Below are positions 1-6,256 of a stretch of DNA of 27,534 nt, piece after piece (position 1 is the first letter of the stretch; the number at the start of each line of letters is the position of its first letter). The stretch covers positions 1 to 27,534 of IMG/VR virus record IMGVR_UViG_3300030333_002204; one strand, 5' to 3'. Source of the stretch: a virus. Made by a program: the position numbers and the translations under genes. The notes beneath the pieces were generated by a model, which worked only from the letters and a program-made list of their open reading frames with translations, was not told where the DNA came from and did no database searches.

Positions 1-1029
1 TGTAGTGAACCTATTGTCGTGGAAGTACCTGAAGAAGTTGTAACTACTACAACCACTACAACGACTACAACTATACCTCCAACAGAAGAAGAATTAAATT
101 TTTTAGAAACAGGTATATACGAAACTGACAAAGAGAGAGCAGACAGAGAAGAAGCTGAACGCCTTGAAGCTGAAAAAGAAGCTGAGATAAAAGATGAAAT
201 AGAAGAACTAGATTTAGATATACCTGAAGAAGAACTAGAAGAGTTTGTAGAAGTAGTTAAAGAAGTAGAAGAGTTTGTAGAGTCTATTGTTATAGAAGAA
301 GAAATAATAGAACTACCAGAAGAGATTATAATTATTGTAGAAGAGGTAGAAGAAGATGACATTGTTATTGTGGTGGAAGATGAAGAAGTGGTCGAGGAAG
401 TTTTGGATGAGCCAATACAGGAAGATGTTGAGGAGAAACCTGCAGAAGAACTTTCTGAAGAAGAAGTCGTTGAAGCAGTATCTGAAGTTGAAGAAATCGT
501 TGAAGAAATTATCGTTGAAGAAGCTACCACAGAAGAAGTTATAGAAGTTATAGAACAAGTTAATGATGTTGGTGTACAAAACCTAGACAAAGCAACAGAA
601 GAAGTACAAGAGATAGTACAAGCAGTAGTAGAGGAAGCTATTGCAGATGTAGAAGAACTTACAGAGGAACAAGTAGAGGTTGTTGCTGAAGTATTGCAGG
701 TAGAAGCAGAGGATGTTGAGATTATTGCAGAAGCTGTAAAGGATGATGAGGTAATTGCAGAAGCAGTAGAAGAATATGTAGAGAGAGCTGTAGAGAATGC
801 AGATGTAGAAAACTACACCCTTGCGGATGTTGTTACAGAGGTACAGTACGAAGCATTTATTGAAAATCCTATAGAAGTTTTTGTTGATGTAGATTTTGAA
901 GGAATAACACTAGACAACATAGGAGATGACATGACACAAGACCAAAAAGAAAAAGCACAGGAGGTCGTAGTTCCTGTAATCTTGACTAGAATAGCTAGTA
1001 TGGCTGCATTTATATTTAGGAGAAGCTAA
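1..1029 (+). CDS. Very acidic poly-Thr protein, 5' end cut by window
   Basis: The frame is open to the left edge, so the GTG at 19 is probably not the start and the gene begins upstream. The first visible residues are Cys-Ser-Glu-Pro, followed by ten threonines (codons 15-24) and Ile-Pro-Pro. The remaining ~300 residues are dominated by Glu, Val and Ile with hardly any Lys or Arg until the end. The C-terminus turns hydrophobic (VVVPVILTRIASMAAFIF) and ends RRS, a possible membrane anchor. A Cys just before a Thr linker fits the mature end of a lipoprotein, but the signal peptide would lie outside the window. The stop overlaps the next ATG (TAATG) at the head of a lysis-like cluster. The function is unknown; a surface or envelope-associated role is inference. 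Confidence 0.75.
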   Translation, partial: CSEPIVVEVPEEVVTTTTTTTTTTIPPTEEELNFLETGIYETDKERADREEAERLEAEKEAEIKDEIEELDLDIPEEELEEFVEVVKEVEEFVESIVIEEEIIELPEEIIIIVEEVEEDDIVIVVEDEEVVEEVLDEPIQEDVEEKPAEELSEEEVVEAVSEVEEIVEEIIVEEATTEEVIEVIEQVNDVGVQNLDKATEEVQEIVQAVVEEAIADVEELTEEQVEVVAEVLQVEAEDVEIIAEAVKDDEVIAEAVEEYVERAVENADVENYTLADVVTEVQYEAFIENPIEVFVDVDFEGITLDNIGDDMTQDQKEKAQEVVVPVILTRIASMAAFIFRRS

Positions 1030-1217
1030 TGATTAAGAAGTTATGGTCTTGGTTAGTAACAATAATTAAGGAAACACTAAACCTTAGCTGGACGTTGGTG
1101 GGTCTGGTGATTGCGACACTTACTTTAACAGGAAGCGCGCAGCAAATCACAGGTTTAGCTACTATAATAACTTTAGGCATATGGTTATTGACCATAGGTT
1201 TTAGAAAAGGAGAATAA
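1029..1217 (+). CDS. Small two-TM membrane protein
   Basis: This 62-residue protein starts on the A of the preceding TAA (TAATG). A basic, Trp-containing N-terminus (MIKKLWSWL) is followed by two hydrophobic segments, roughly residues 19-34 and 42-57, and a polar tail FRKGE. The size and topology suit a small holin or antiholin, and it lies two genes before a DUF5675-like protein and close to a second holin-like gene. No family-specific motif is visible, so the holin assignment rests on topology and context. Its last codons carry the Shine-Dalgarno (AAAAGGAG) for the next micro-ORF. Confidence 0.6.
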   Translation: MIKKLWSWLVTIIKETLNLSWTLVGLVIATLTLTGSAQQITGLATIITLGIWLLTIGFRKGE

Positions 1218-1218
1218 T

Positions 1219-1257
1219 ATGGACTGCTGTGGTAGTGGTTGCTGTGGTGGTTCTTAA
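1219..1257 (+). CDS. 12-residue Cys/Gly micropeptide (candidate)
   Basis: A very short ORF encodes MDCCGSGCCGGS, with two Cys pairs separated by Gly-Ser-Gly. It has a strong Shine-Dalgarno (AAAAGGAG, about 1206-1212) at good spacing. It starts one base after the previous stop, and its own TAA overlaps another ATG (TAATG). The spacing and signal argue for translation; the length argues for caution. Paired cysteines could bind a metal or form disulfides, but no family is recognised. It could also be only a coupling ORF that feeds ribosomes to the next frame. Confidence 0.35.
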   Translation: MDCCGSGCCGGS

Positions 1258-1361
1258 TGTGCATATCATATATTGATGAAAAACAAACTCATATTAATAT
1301 ATGTGATTGCAAGTTTGGAGATATAGGTGAAATTACAAGTTGTAAGAACGCAGCTAGGTAG
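1257..1361 (+). CDS. Hypothetical 34-aa Cys-containing peptide
   Basis: An ATG overlapping the micro-ORF stop opens a 34-codon frame that fills the otherwise unexplained 1258-1326 gap. It runs 35 bases into the next gene, ending at TAG 1359-1361. The peptide contains four Cys (positions 2, 16, 18, 29) including a Cys-Asp-Cys. A G-rich stretch (GGTGG) lies at Shine-Dalgarno distance. The long overlap with the DUF5675-like gene lowers confidence, and the frame could be fortuitous. Confidence 0.3.
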   Translation: MCISYIDEKQTHINICDCKFGDIGEITSCKNAAR

Positions 1362-1881
1362 AGATGCAACCAATGGTTTGTTATTTATTGATGGCATCTT
1401 TGAATGTTATACGTTAGAGGACCAGTATCAATCAGTAAAAGTTATGCATGAGACTTGCATACCAGAAGGTACATACGAAATAAAGTTTAGAACTGTAGGA
1501 GGATTCCATACTAGATATAAACAACGTTATGGTGCAGACCATTATGGCATGTTGTGGTTACAAGATGTACCAGGATTTGAGTATATACTTATACATACAG
1601 GAAACACTGATGAACATACAAGTGGTTGTTTAATTGTAGGTGACACACAACAAGATTTAGATGTAAACTTTAACGGCATGGTAGGCAGCAGTAAAAATGC
1701 GTACGTCAAGTTATATAATAAAGTTGCAAAACAATTATTAATAGGTAACAAAGTGACTATAGAGTACAGCAAGATACAACTAGAAACACAAGAACCTAAT
1801 GATGTGTACGAGAAACTGCAAGAGATTAACGGTAATGTCTTACAGACACATGCTATGCTAAGAGGAAGAGTAATAAGATAA
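1327..1881 (+). CDS. DUF5675-like protein, probable lysis or wall-active
   Basis: This 184-residue protein uses a GTG start with a good Shine-Dalgarno (TTGGAG at 1315-1320). The core matches what I know of DUF5675: an N-terminal strand (LQVVRTQLG...), C-x-L-E-D, P-E-G-T-Y, and the signature I-H-T-G-N (about residues 89-93) followed by S-G-C-L-I-V-G. The His and Cys spacing recalls an L,D-transpeptidase-like fold, and such genes sit in phage lysis or tail-tip regions. The ~45 residues after the core are charged and may be a linker or coiled coil. It lies between a two-TM gene and a holin-like gene, which supports a lysis role. Catalysis is not demonstrated. Confidence 0.7.
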   Translation: MKLQVVRTQLGRDATNGLLFIDGIFECYTLEDQYQSVKVMHETCIPEGTYEIKFRTVGGFHTRYKQRYGADHYGMLWLQDVPGFEYILIHTGNTDEHTSGCLIVGDTQQDLDVNFNGMVGSSKNAYVKLYNKVAKQLLIGNKVTIEYSKIQLETQEPNDVYEKLQEINGNVLQTHAMLRGRVIR

Positions 1882-2149
1882 TGTTTGAAAGATTTAAAAG
1901 AGCAAGAAACCAGGATGGTACATTCAAGAAGGATGTATGGTGGACACCTTGGTCCGATTCATGGGAGTATAAAATGAGTGATGACCTTAAAGATATGATT
2001 GAGCGTACTGCTTGGACATTCGTAGAGGCGTTCATTGGTGCATTAACAGTGGTGTAGAAGCTGAAACTTTACAGTTAGCTGCACTTGCTGGTGGTGGTGC
2101 TGCACTTGCAGTCATTAAAACATACGCAAAAAAACAAATTACTAAGTAA
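1881..2149 (+). pseudogene. Holin-like gene split by a -1 frameshift
   Basis: The ATG overlaps the previous TAA. The first frame (1881-2057) gives 58 residues: a charged, Trp-rich head, then the start of a membrane helix (TAWTFVEAFIGALTVV), then TAG. The -1 frame continues without a gap as GVEAETLQLAALAGGG and a second hydrophobic helix ending in KTYAKKQITK and TAA at 2147-2149. Together they make one ~88-residue two-helix protein of the layout common in actinophage holins, so one base appears to be missing around 2046-2054. There is no classical slippery heptamer (the site reads A-TTA-ACA), so a natural mutation or an assembly error is likelier than programmed frameshifting. Confidence 0.65.
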
Positions 2150-2167
2150 TTTTTAAACCATAACTTA

Positions 2168-2202
2168 CCCTGTTGTAACTATGTATAATGGTTATAACAG
2201 GG
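2168..2202 (+). promoter_or_regulatory. Operator-like inverted repeat over a -10, before the phosphoesterase
   Basis: CCCTGTTGTAAC (2168-2179) and GTTATAACAGGG (2191-2202) are complementary over 12 bp with one mismatch. The 11-base centre contains TATAAT (2184-2189). The right arm ends in the Shine-Dalgarno region GGGAGG of the gene at 2213. The element could be a repressor operator straddling the -10, or an RNA hairpin that hides the ribosome site. No convincing -35 is seen. Confidence 0.55.
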
Positions 2203-2212
2203 AGGTTAATAT

Positions 2213-3388
2213 ATGACTAATAATGTTCCAGAAGAATGGGGTAATAACTTCTATAAATCTGGATGGCAACCTGGATTAGAAGTTAACGAAGCTACTGGTC
2301 AAGGTGAAATCACACACGTTGGAACAGACCCAAACTACAGAAATAAGTTTGATGATATTCTGCGTGACTGGGGGTTTGACCCCAAGCTGTATGAAATTGT
2401 AGATACAGTTAAAGCTAGCAGTTGGAACGTACAATTAAAAGGTGGTAGAACAGAAACCTTTTTTGCATTTAAAGGTGTAGTACGTAAGAAGAATCCTGGT
2501 CAAGATAAATACTTCAAAGCATTATTCAAACAAGCAGGTAGAAAACCACCTCTTAAATTAAAAACTCATGGTGGTGACACAGCATTCTTATTCTTTATGG
2601 CTGATTGGCAGCTAGGTAAGAAGGACTTTGGAGTAGAGAATACTATTAAACGTTATGACATAGCGCTGCAAGATGCAGTCAACAGAATCAAAGAGCTGCG
2701 CAAGTCTGGTGTAATGATAGATGAAATATATATGATAGGATTAGGTGACCTCACAGAAAATTGTACTCCACATTTTTACGAGAGTCAGCCACACAATGTT
2801 TCTCTCTCACTGATTGAGCAATACGCATTAGCTAGGTCAATGATTATGAAAACAATAGATACATTCTTACCACATGCAGATAAATTAATACTTGCAGGTG
2901 CGCCAGGTAACCATGGTGAGATGTCCAGGACCAGCAAAGGTCAAGTTGCTACTAGCAGATTAGATAACTCTGATACCATGCACCTACAGATATGTGAAGA
3001 GATTATGTCTGCTAATAAAGAACGTTACAAGAATGTAACAGTTGATGTACCAGATGGTTTTCACCAGGTAATGACTATCAAATCAATACCATGCGGCTGG
3101 ACACATGGACACATGACTGGTGGCAGCGGTGGTAATCCAGAGAATAAAATAGAGAACTGGTGGAAGGGTCAGATGTATGGATTCTTACCGATGAGTGACG
3201 TACAAATTTTAATTACGGGTCACTATCATCACTTTCGTGCAAAGCAACAAGGTGATAGAACTTGGTTTCAATCTCCTAGCTTAGATAAAAGCATAGACTT
3301 TACAGCTAGGTCTGGTCTTTGGTCCCATCCAGGTGTACTTACATTTACTGTAAATAAAAAAGGATGGGATAACCTAAAGATTCTTTAG
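2213..3388 (+). CDS. Calcineurin-like metallophosphoesterase
   Basis: This 391-residue protein has the metal-binding motifs of the metallophosphoesterase superfamily in order: Asp131-x-Gln in a hydrophobic strand (FFMADWQ), Gly178-Asp179, Gly232-Asn233-His234, His298-x-His300, and Gly336-His337-x-His339. The N-terminal ~120 residues resemble no domain I know and may bind a partner or DNA. Relatives in phages are annotated as nucleases or phosphodiesterases of unknown substrate. It starts at ATG with a GGGAGG ribosome site. Its stop overlaps by 4 bases the stop of the convergent gene at 3385, with no terminator between them. The fold is confident; the substrate is unknown. Confidence 0.85.
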   Translation: MTNNVPEEWGNNFYKSGWQPGLEVNEATGQGEITHVGTDPNYRNKFDDILRDWGFDPKLYEIVDTVKASSWNVQLKGGRTETFFAFKGVVRKKNPGQDKYFKALFKQAGRKPPLKLKTHGGDTAFLFFMADWQLGKKDFGVENTIKRYDIALQDAVNRIKELRKSGVMIDEIYMIGLGDLTENCTPHFYESQPHNVSLSLIEQYALARSMIMKTIDTFLPHADKLILAGAPGNHGEMSRTSKGQVATSRLDNSDTMHLQICEEIMSANKERYKNVTVDVPDGFHQVMTIKSIPCGWTHGHMTGGSGGNPENKIENWWKGQMYGFLPMSDVQILITGHYHHFRAKQQGDRTWFQSPSLDKSIDFTARSGLWSHPGVLTFTVNKKGWDNLKIL

Positions 3389-3600
3389 CCACCTGCTGGT
3401 ACATTAAACTTAGGGTCACCGTATGCACGTGTCAAAGTTAATAGATAAGAGAATATCTCTTGTGTTTGTGTATCAGTTATGCTGTCAGAGTGTTCAATAA
3501 ACAACATAAGGTTACGCAGCAGTGCGTGTACCCTGGGATTGTTTATCTCCCACATCTTAGATTCTTTTATAGCATCTTCTAACATCATATCTAATACCAT
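3385..3600 (-). CDS. Hypothetical 71-aa protein, last gene of minus block
   Basis: A small, probably helical protein with no recognised motif. Its ATG overlaps the TAA of the gene upstream (TAATG at 3600), indicating translational coupling. It is the distal gene of the run that starts at the promoter near 5642-5672. Its stop overlaps the convergent phosphoesterase stop. Confidence 0.6.
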   Translation of the reverse strand: MVLDMMLEDAIKESKMWEINNPRVHALLRNLMLFIEHSDSITDTQTQEIFSYLLTLTRAYGDPKFNVPAGG

Positions 3601-3782
3601 TACTCTTCCTCTTCTGTTGTATCTAGCTTCATCTCTACTGCAGCCATAATTCCTAAGAGTTGTACTCTTCCATCCTTAGCAGTTATAGTTGCTTCTCTAA
3701 ATAGGTTTACCTTGTTAGGTGTTTGTCTTGTTAATAACTCCTTGATTAATTCAAGTGTCTCTACGTTTTTTAAATCCGTCAT
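3600..3782 (-). CDS. Hypothetical 60-aa protein
   Basis: The start overlaps the stop of the preceding gene (3782) and the stop overlaps the following start (3600), so it is coupled on both sides. It is Leu- and Lys-rich in the first half and ends in an acidic tail (TTEEEE). No family is recognised. The tight overlaps and ordinary codon use support it as a real gene. Confidence 0.6.
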   Translation of the reverse strand: MTDLKNVETLELIKELLTRQTPNKVNLFREATITAKDGRVQLLGIMAAVEMKLDTTEEEE

Positions 3783-4054
3783 TAGAACGGTGCCTCCTCA
3801 TCATCTGTTAATCTATACATAGCTACATTACCTCTATGATTGTGGTTCCAAAACATGTGGTCTCTACATTGTGCAGCTTCAATACCATAACCCATCTTGC
3901 GTAGGTCAGCTACGCGTTGTGCGTATGTAGGTAAATACATTTGTTGAAATGTAGTTCCACATACCCAGTCCCAGTTAGCTTCTCTTAGCTTCTCCAGGAC
4001 TCGGTGTGAATCGGTCCCTTCATTAGGTATCTTCTTCACTCTCATGTACTGCAT
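3782..4054 (-). CDS. Winged-helix (HTH_39-like) protein
   Basis: A 90-residue protein starting at ATG 4054, one base after the TAA of the upstream gene. A longer version from a TTG at 4102 would overlap that gene by 47 bases and is less likely. The pattern of a Gly-Thr-Asp-Ser helix, R-V-L-E-K-L, a Trp pair, then Y-L-P-T-Y-A-Q-R-V-A-D-L-R-K-M-G-Y-G-I-E resembles small phage winged-helix proteins with a 'RI..LR..Gy.I' recognition region, followed by C-x2-H. It probably binds DNA and regulates transcription or replication. It sits beside the annealing-like gene, which fits a DNA-metabolism set. The family match is from memory of the pattern only. Confidence 0.55.
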   Translation of the reverse strand: MQYMRVKKIPNEGTDSHRVLEKLREANWDWVCGTTFQQMYLPTYAQRVADLRKMGYGIEAAQCRDHMFWNHNHRGNVAMYRLTDDEEAPF

Positions 4055-4055
4055 G

Positions 4056-4952
4056 TTATGAACCGTCTTTAAGTGACCAAGTATCTGTGTCAACCCAGTC
4101 AAATATATTACCTTTAGTTATCTTACCGCTTGACAATGCTGCTTTAGCTTTTGCTGCTAGCTCATCGTCTCCGTTGTCAATAGCTTTATTAACACAATTA
4201 TTAAATGTGTTAAGTTGCTTCTCACTAGGTGCGTCCTTCTCCCAGTCTCCGCTTGGTATGTCTGCCATGTCGTCTCCTTCTTTTACTTCTACGTCACCAT
4301 CAAATGTTTCAATGATGGTATTTATTACATCTGAATTACCTTGACGTTCTTCAAATGTTTTCTTTTGTTTATCAATGTACTTAGATGCAACATCAATAAA
4401 AGTTTTTTGGTCATCTTCTGTGTAATCTACTATGCTCTCTGGCATACCTGGTTTGACCTTAACTCTATCAGTTGTGTACTTCCATACATTAGTAGCAAAA
4501 TCTTTATCCTTGCCACACATATCTAATATGATTTGTTTAAGTTCATTAGAAGGGGATGTCACCTTCTCTTGTACTATAGGTTTTTTTTTAGGTGCAGCTG
4601 GTTTACTGTCAGATACTTTGCTCATCTCTTCTCTGCTTGGTCTAGGTTTATTGCTGCCCTGGTATTTCCAGTTAGCTAAAGCTCTACCTATTGCAGAAGT
4701 CTCGCAGTTCTCCATCCATGCGTCAGCATTAGCAAAGCCACCTTGACCTTTAGTCTCTTGTGCTGTACCAGTGGTCACTGGTCTTGCATCTGTTAGGTCC
4801 TTGTATAGTTCTGCTTTAATAGTTACACATGTACCGTCAGTAGTTATATGTACTATATCTGTCTCTATTCTTCCGTCTGGATTATCCTTCCAGAATAGTT
4901 TTAATCTATCTTCTACTGTCTCGTAGTTTTCTAAATTAAACTTCGCCATCAT
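4056..4952 (-). CDS. Putative single-strand annealing / recombination protein
   Basis: This 298-residue protein begins MMAKFNLENYETVEDR. Its N-terminal ~120 residues carry a segment (E-N-C-E-T-S-A-I-G-R-A-L-A-N-W, then P-S-R-E-E-M) that I recognise as recurrent in actinobacterial phages, where it is left hypothetical or linked to Erf/Rad52-like annealing proteins. A Lys/Pro-rich linker (about residues 125-135) leads to a mixed helical region and an acidic C-terminus. The two-part layout, core plus acidic tail, suits a single-strand-DNA-interacting protein. It overlaps the HTH gene upstream by 17 bases and lies next to a winged-helix gene. The family signature is moderately sure; the annealing function is inferred. 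Confidence 0.55.
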   Translation of the reverse strand: MMAKFNLENYETVEDRLKLFWKDNPDGRIETDIVHITTDGTCVTIKAELYKDLTDARPVTTGTAQETKGQGGFANADAWMENCETSAIGRALANWKYQGSNKPRPSREEMSKVSDSKPAAPKKKPIVQEKVTSPSNELKQIILDMCGKDKDFATNVWKYTTDRVKVKPGMPESIVDYTEDDQKTFIDVASKYIDKQKKTFEERQGNSDVINTIIETFDGDVEVKEGDDMADIPSGDWEKDAPSEKQLNTFNNCVNKAIDNGDDELAAKAKAALSSGKITKGNIFDWVDTDTWSLKDGS

Positions 4953-5151
4953 TACCTTCCTTGTTTACTATTGTGTACACATGCTTACGTGATACACCTG
5001 CTGCTTCTGCTATATTTTCTACTGTCATTTTTGTTGTACTCCTGGCATCAAACAAATGTGTAATCATGTTGTTACGTGATTGTGTTTTCTGTTTGATAAG
5101 TTCAGCAGTCATCTTTAAATCCTGCAGTAATAACTCTTCATAACTCTGCAA
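4936..5151 (-). CDS. Small helix-turn-helix DNA-binding protein
   Basis: A 71-residue protein starting at TTG 5151, directly after the TAG of the upstream gene and behind a strong Shine-Dalgarno (GGAAGGAG). Residues ~43-63 form a clear helix-turn-helix (T-V-E-N-I-A-E-A-A-G-V-S-R-K-H-V-Y-T-I-V), preceded by a ~40-residue helical, possibly dimerising region. It could be a repressor or activator of this block. The 3' end overlaps the annealing-like gene by 17 bases. There is no ATG near the start, so TTG is the best choice. Confidence 0.7.
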   Translation of the reverse strand: MQSYEELLLQDLKMTAELIKQKTQSRNNMITHLFDARSTTKMTVENIAEAAGVSRKHVYTIVNKEGNDGEV

Positions 5152-5271
5152 CTATCTTCTCCTTCCTCTTTTAAGTTCTTTAATTAAATCCTGGACCGTG
5201 TCATTGACAGTCAGTTCTAATTCTAATTCTGCAAGCAGTCTGTTAAGACTCTCTTCGTCCCACTTAGACAT
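5152..5271 (-). CDS. Hypothetical 39-aa Leu/Glu-rich peptide
   Basis: An ATG at 5271 lies one base after the TGA of the upstream gene and opens 39 codons ending in TAG directly before the TTG of the HTH gene. It begins MSKWDEESL, continues with an amphipathic Leu/Glu helix and ends K-R-G-R-R. It exactly fills an otherwise empty gap, and its 3' end contains the next gene's ribosome site. No function is recognised. Confidence 0.55.
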   Translation of the reverse strand: MSKWDEESLNRLLAELELELTVNDTVQDLIKELKRGRRR

Positions 5272-5272
5272 G

Positions 5273-5620
5273 TCATGCAGATTGTGGTGCTAACATACCT
5301 ATTTGTTTGTATGCTAAATCAGATAGTGCATAGTACACAGCTTGTTGGAATCTGTACTGTTCATATATCTGATAACCCAGGTCCTTTAATAAAGAATCAA
5401 GATGTTCTTTTATCTCATCTTTAGACTTACCTTTGTTATTCATGTTGATTGCATCCAACACAGCTGTCTCACAGTAGTTCATAATCTTAGTTGTACCTAC
5501 AGTGTTAATTGGTCTGCCGTGTTCTGCACGTCCAGTATTTTCTTTACTGTATATGATTCCTTCCTCAACAAAATTTTTCATTATGCTGGGTCTTAGTCCT
5601 TTAATTACATCTAAAGCCAT
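5273..5620 (-). CDS. Hypothetical 115-aa protein, first gene of its unit
   Basis: It starts at ATG with a strong ribosome site (AAAGGGAGG) about 21 bases after the -10 of the promoter at 5642-5672. The protein is mixed polar with a Tyr/Gln-rich C-terminal half (Y-E-Q-Y-R-F-Q-Q-A-V-Y-Y). No motif is recognised. It heads a run of seven genes (5620 down to 3385) joined by overlaps or one-base gaps, so it probably acts early with the HTH and annealing-like proteins. Confidence 0.65.
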   Translation of the reverse strand: MALDVIKGLRPSIMKNFVEEGIIYSKENTGRAEHGRPINTVGTTKIMNYCETAVLDAINMNNKGKSKDEIKEHLDSLLKDLGYQIYEQYRFQQAVYYALSDLAYKQIGMLAPQSA

Positions 5621-5641
5621 AGCTTTACCTCCCTTTGTCTT

Positions 5642-5672
5642 GTTAGACTCTTCTAGTTATTAATTGGTTACA
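5642..5672 (-). promoter_or_regulatory. Promoter: TGTAACC-N18-TCTAAC
   Basis: Read on the minus strand, TGTAACC (5672-5666) is followed after 18 bases by TCTAAC (5647-5642). The ATG of the gene at 5620 follows 21 bases later with its ribosome site in between. This is one of seven copies of the same element in the window. The -35 half overlaps the end of the upstream zinc-finger gene. Confidence 0.65.
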
Positions 5673-5808
5673 AATAAATTGCGTTATTTGTAATAGTTAC
5701 TTGTGTTACTTGTGGCACTAAATACATCTTGCATAAATCATTCATGCAAACATGCCTGGCATTCACTAAGTGAGTGTGTCTGCCGCACATCATACAAATG
5801 CTTGACAA
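5668..5808 (-). CDS. 46-aa zinc-finger-like protein
   Basis: A TTG start at 5808 sits 5 bases behind a near-perfect Shine-Dalgarno (AAGGAGG at 5820-5814). The peptide begins M-S-S-I-C-M-M-C-G and has Cys5-x2-Cys8 followed by His11, His13, His19 and Cys21-x4-Cys26. This looks like a small zinc ribbon or knuckle. The C-terminal 20 residues are Thr/Val/Gln-rich. It is too short for routine ORF filters, but the Cys spacing and ribosome site are convincing. Nucleic-acid or protein binding is inferred. Confidence 0.6.
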   Translation of the reverse strand: MSSICMMCGRHTHLVNARHVCMNDLCKMYLVPQVTQVTITNNAIYL

Positions 5809-5813
5809 CGTAA

Positions 5814-5862
5814 CCTCCTTCTACGTTACTTAGTATATATTATACACGTTACTACATGTTAC
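5814..5862 (-). promoter_or_regulatory. Promoter/operator with GTAAC repeats before the zinc-finger gene
   Basis: On the minus strand, GTAACATG (5862-5855), GTAACGTG (5852-5845) and GTAACGTA (5829-5822) repeat around a TATAAT (5844-5839). The first two are one helical turn apart. The Shine-Dalgarno of the 5808 gene ends the region. No -35 matching the TGTAAC-N18 spacing is present, so this looks like a different, regulator-bound promoter. Confidence 0.4.
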
Positions 5863-5986
5863 GCATGTGTTTTTTTGCATGACGATAACCTCTCCATCTC
5901 TGGAAGTTAAAGTATGCAGCAATTAGTATGAACACTACAATGAACGCAGTCATTGTAAGTAGAATAAATCCTTGCCAACTACACAT
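5852..5986 (-). CDS. 44-aa single-span membrane protein
   Basis: ATG 5986 follows a very strong ribosome site (GGAAGGAGG, which overlaps the upstream stop). The peptide has a short head (M-C-S-W-Q-G), one transmembrane helix (about residues 7-26, rich in Phe, Ile, Leu and Val) and a basic tail with Arg, Lys and His. Positive charge after the helix predicts the C-terminus in the cytoplasm. No family is recognised. Small membrane proteins in early phage blocks often alter the host envelope or block superinfection, but that is speculation here. Confidence 0.6.
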   Translation of the reverse strand: MCSWQGFILLTMTAFIVVFILIAAYFNFQRWRGYRHAKKHMRNM

Positions 5987-5989
5987 GAG

Positions 5990-6256
5990 TCACCTCCTTC
6001 CTATTTCTAATAGCACTTTGTCTCTGTCGGGGTTAAACAATGTAGAAGTACAACCACCACCAAATGCTGGACTGATGTCTGCCATGTTGTCTGGCATGCC
6101 AGCTTGTATCTCGTCATACTTCTCACAAAAATAATTACCTGGTCCATCACCACCAAGATATATACAAGCTAAGTTATCTTCGCTTGTTGGTTTACCGAAC
6201 GGACATGGTCTCTGCTTGCAGCAGAAACCAGACCGAACACAAGAAGCAAACTCTAT
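5990..6256 (-). CDS. Cys-rich phage protein, apparent ATA start
   Basis: An 88-codon frame with seven cysteines: Cys6, Cys12-Cys13, Cys18 in a C-P-F-G context, Cys31, Cys44 and Cys69. Motifs such as G-F-C-C-K-Q-R-P-C-P-F-G, P-G-N-Y-F-C-E-K-Y-D-E-I and S-P-A-F-G-G-G-C-T-S-T-L-F-N recall a Cys-rich family, probably metal-binding, seen in many phages. There is no ATG, GTG or TTG at the 5' end. The frame opens after a TAA at 6268-6266, and the first plausible codon is ATA 6256-6254, five bases behind a perfect AAGGAG. A rare AUA start or a point change from ATG would explain this. It overlaps the 6253 gene by 4 bases. Confidence 0.65.
   Translation of the reverse strand: MEFASCVRSGFCCKQRPCPFGKPTSEDNLACIYLGGDGPGNYFCEKYDEIQAGMPDNMADISPAFGGGCTSTLFNPDRDKVLLEIGRR

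Noticed and set aside
313-579. Minus-strand Phe/Asn-rich ORF
   Set aside because: Antisense of the Glu-rich gene (GAA read as TTC); low-complexity artefact.
2040-2060. Programmed -1 frameshifting in the holin-like gene
   Set aside because: No X-XXY-YYZ slippery heptamer near the frame junction; a missing base is simpler. The site stays reported as a frameshift.
5928-6134. Plus-strand 68-aa ORF
   Set aside because: Overlaps the well-supported minus-strand Cys-rich and membrane genes; no ribosome site.
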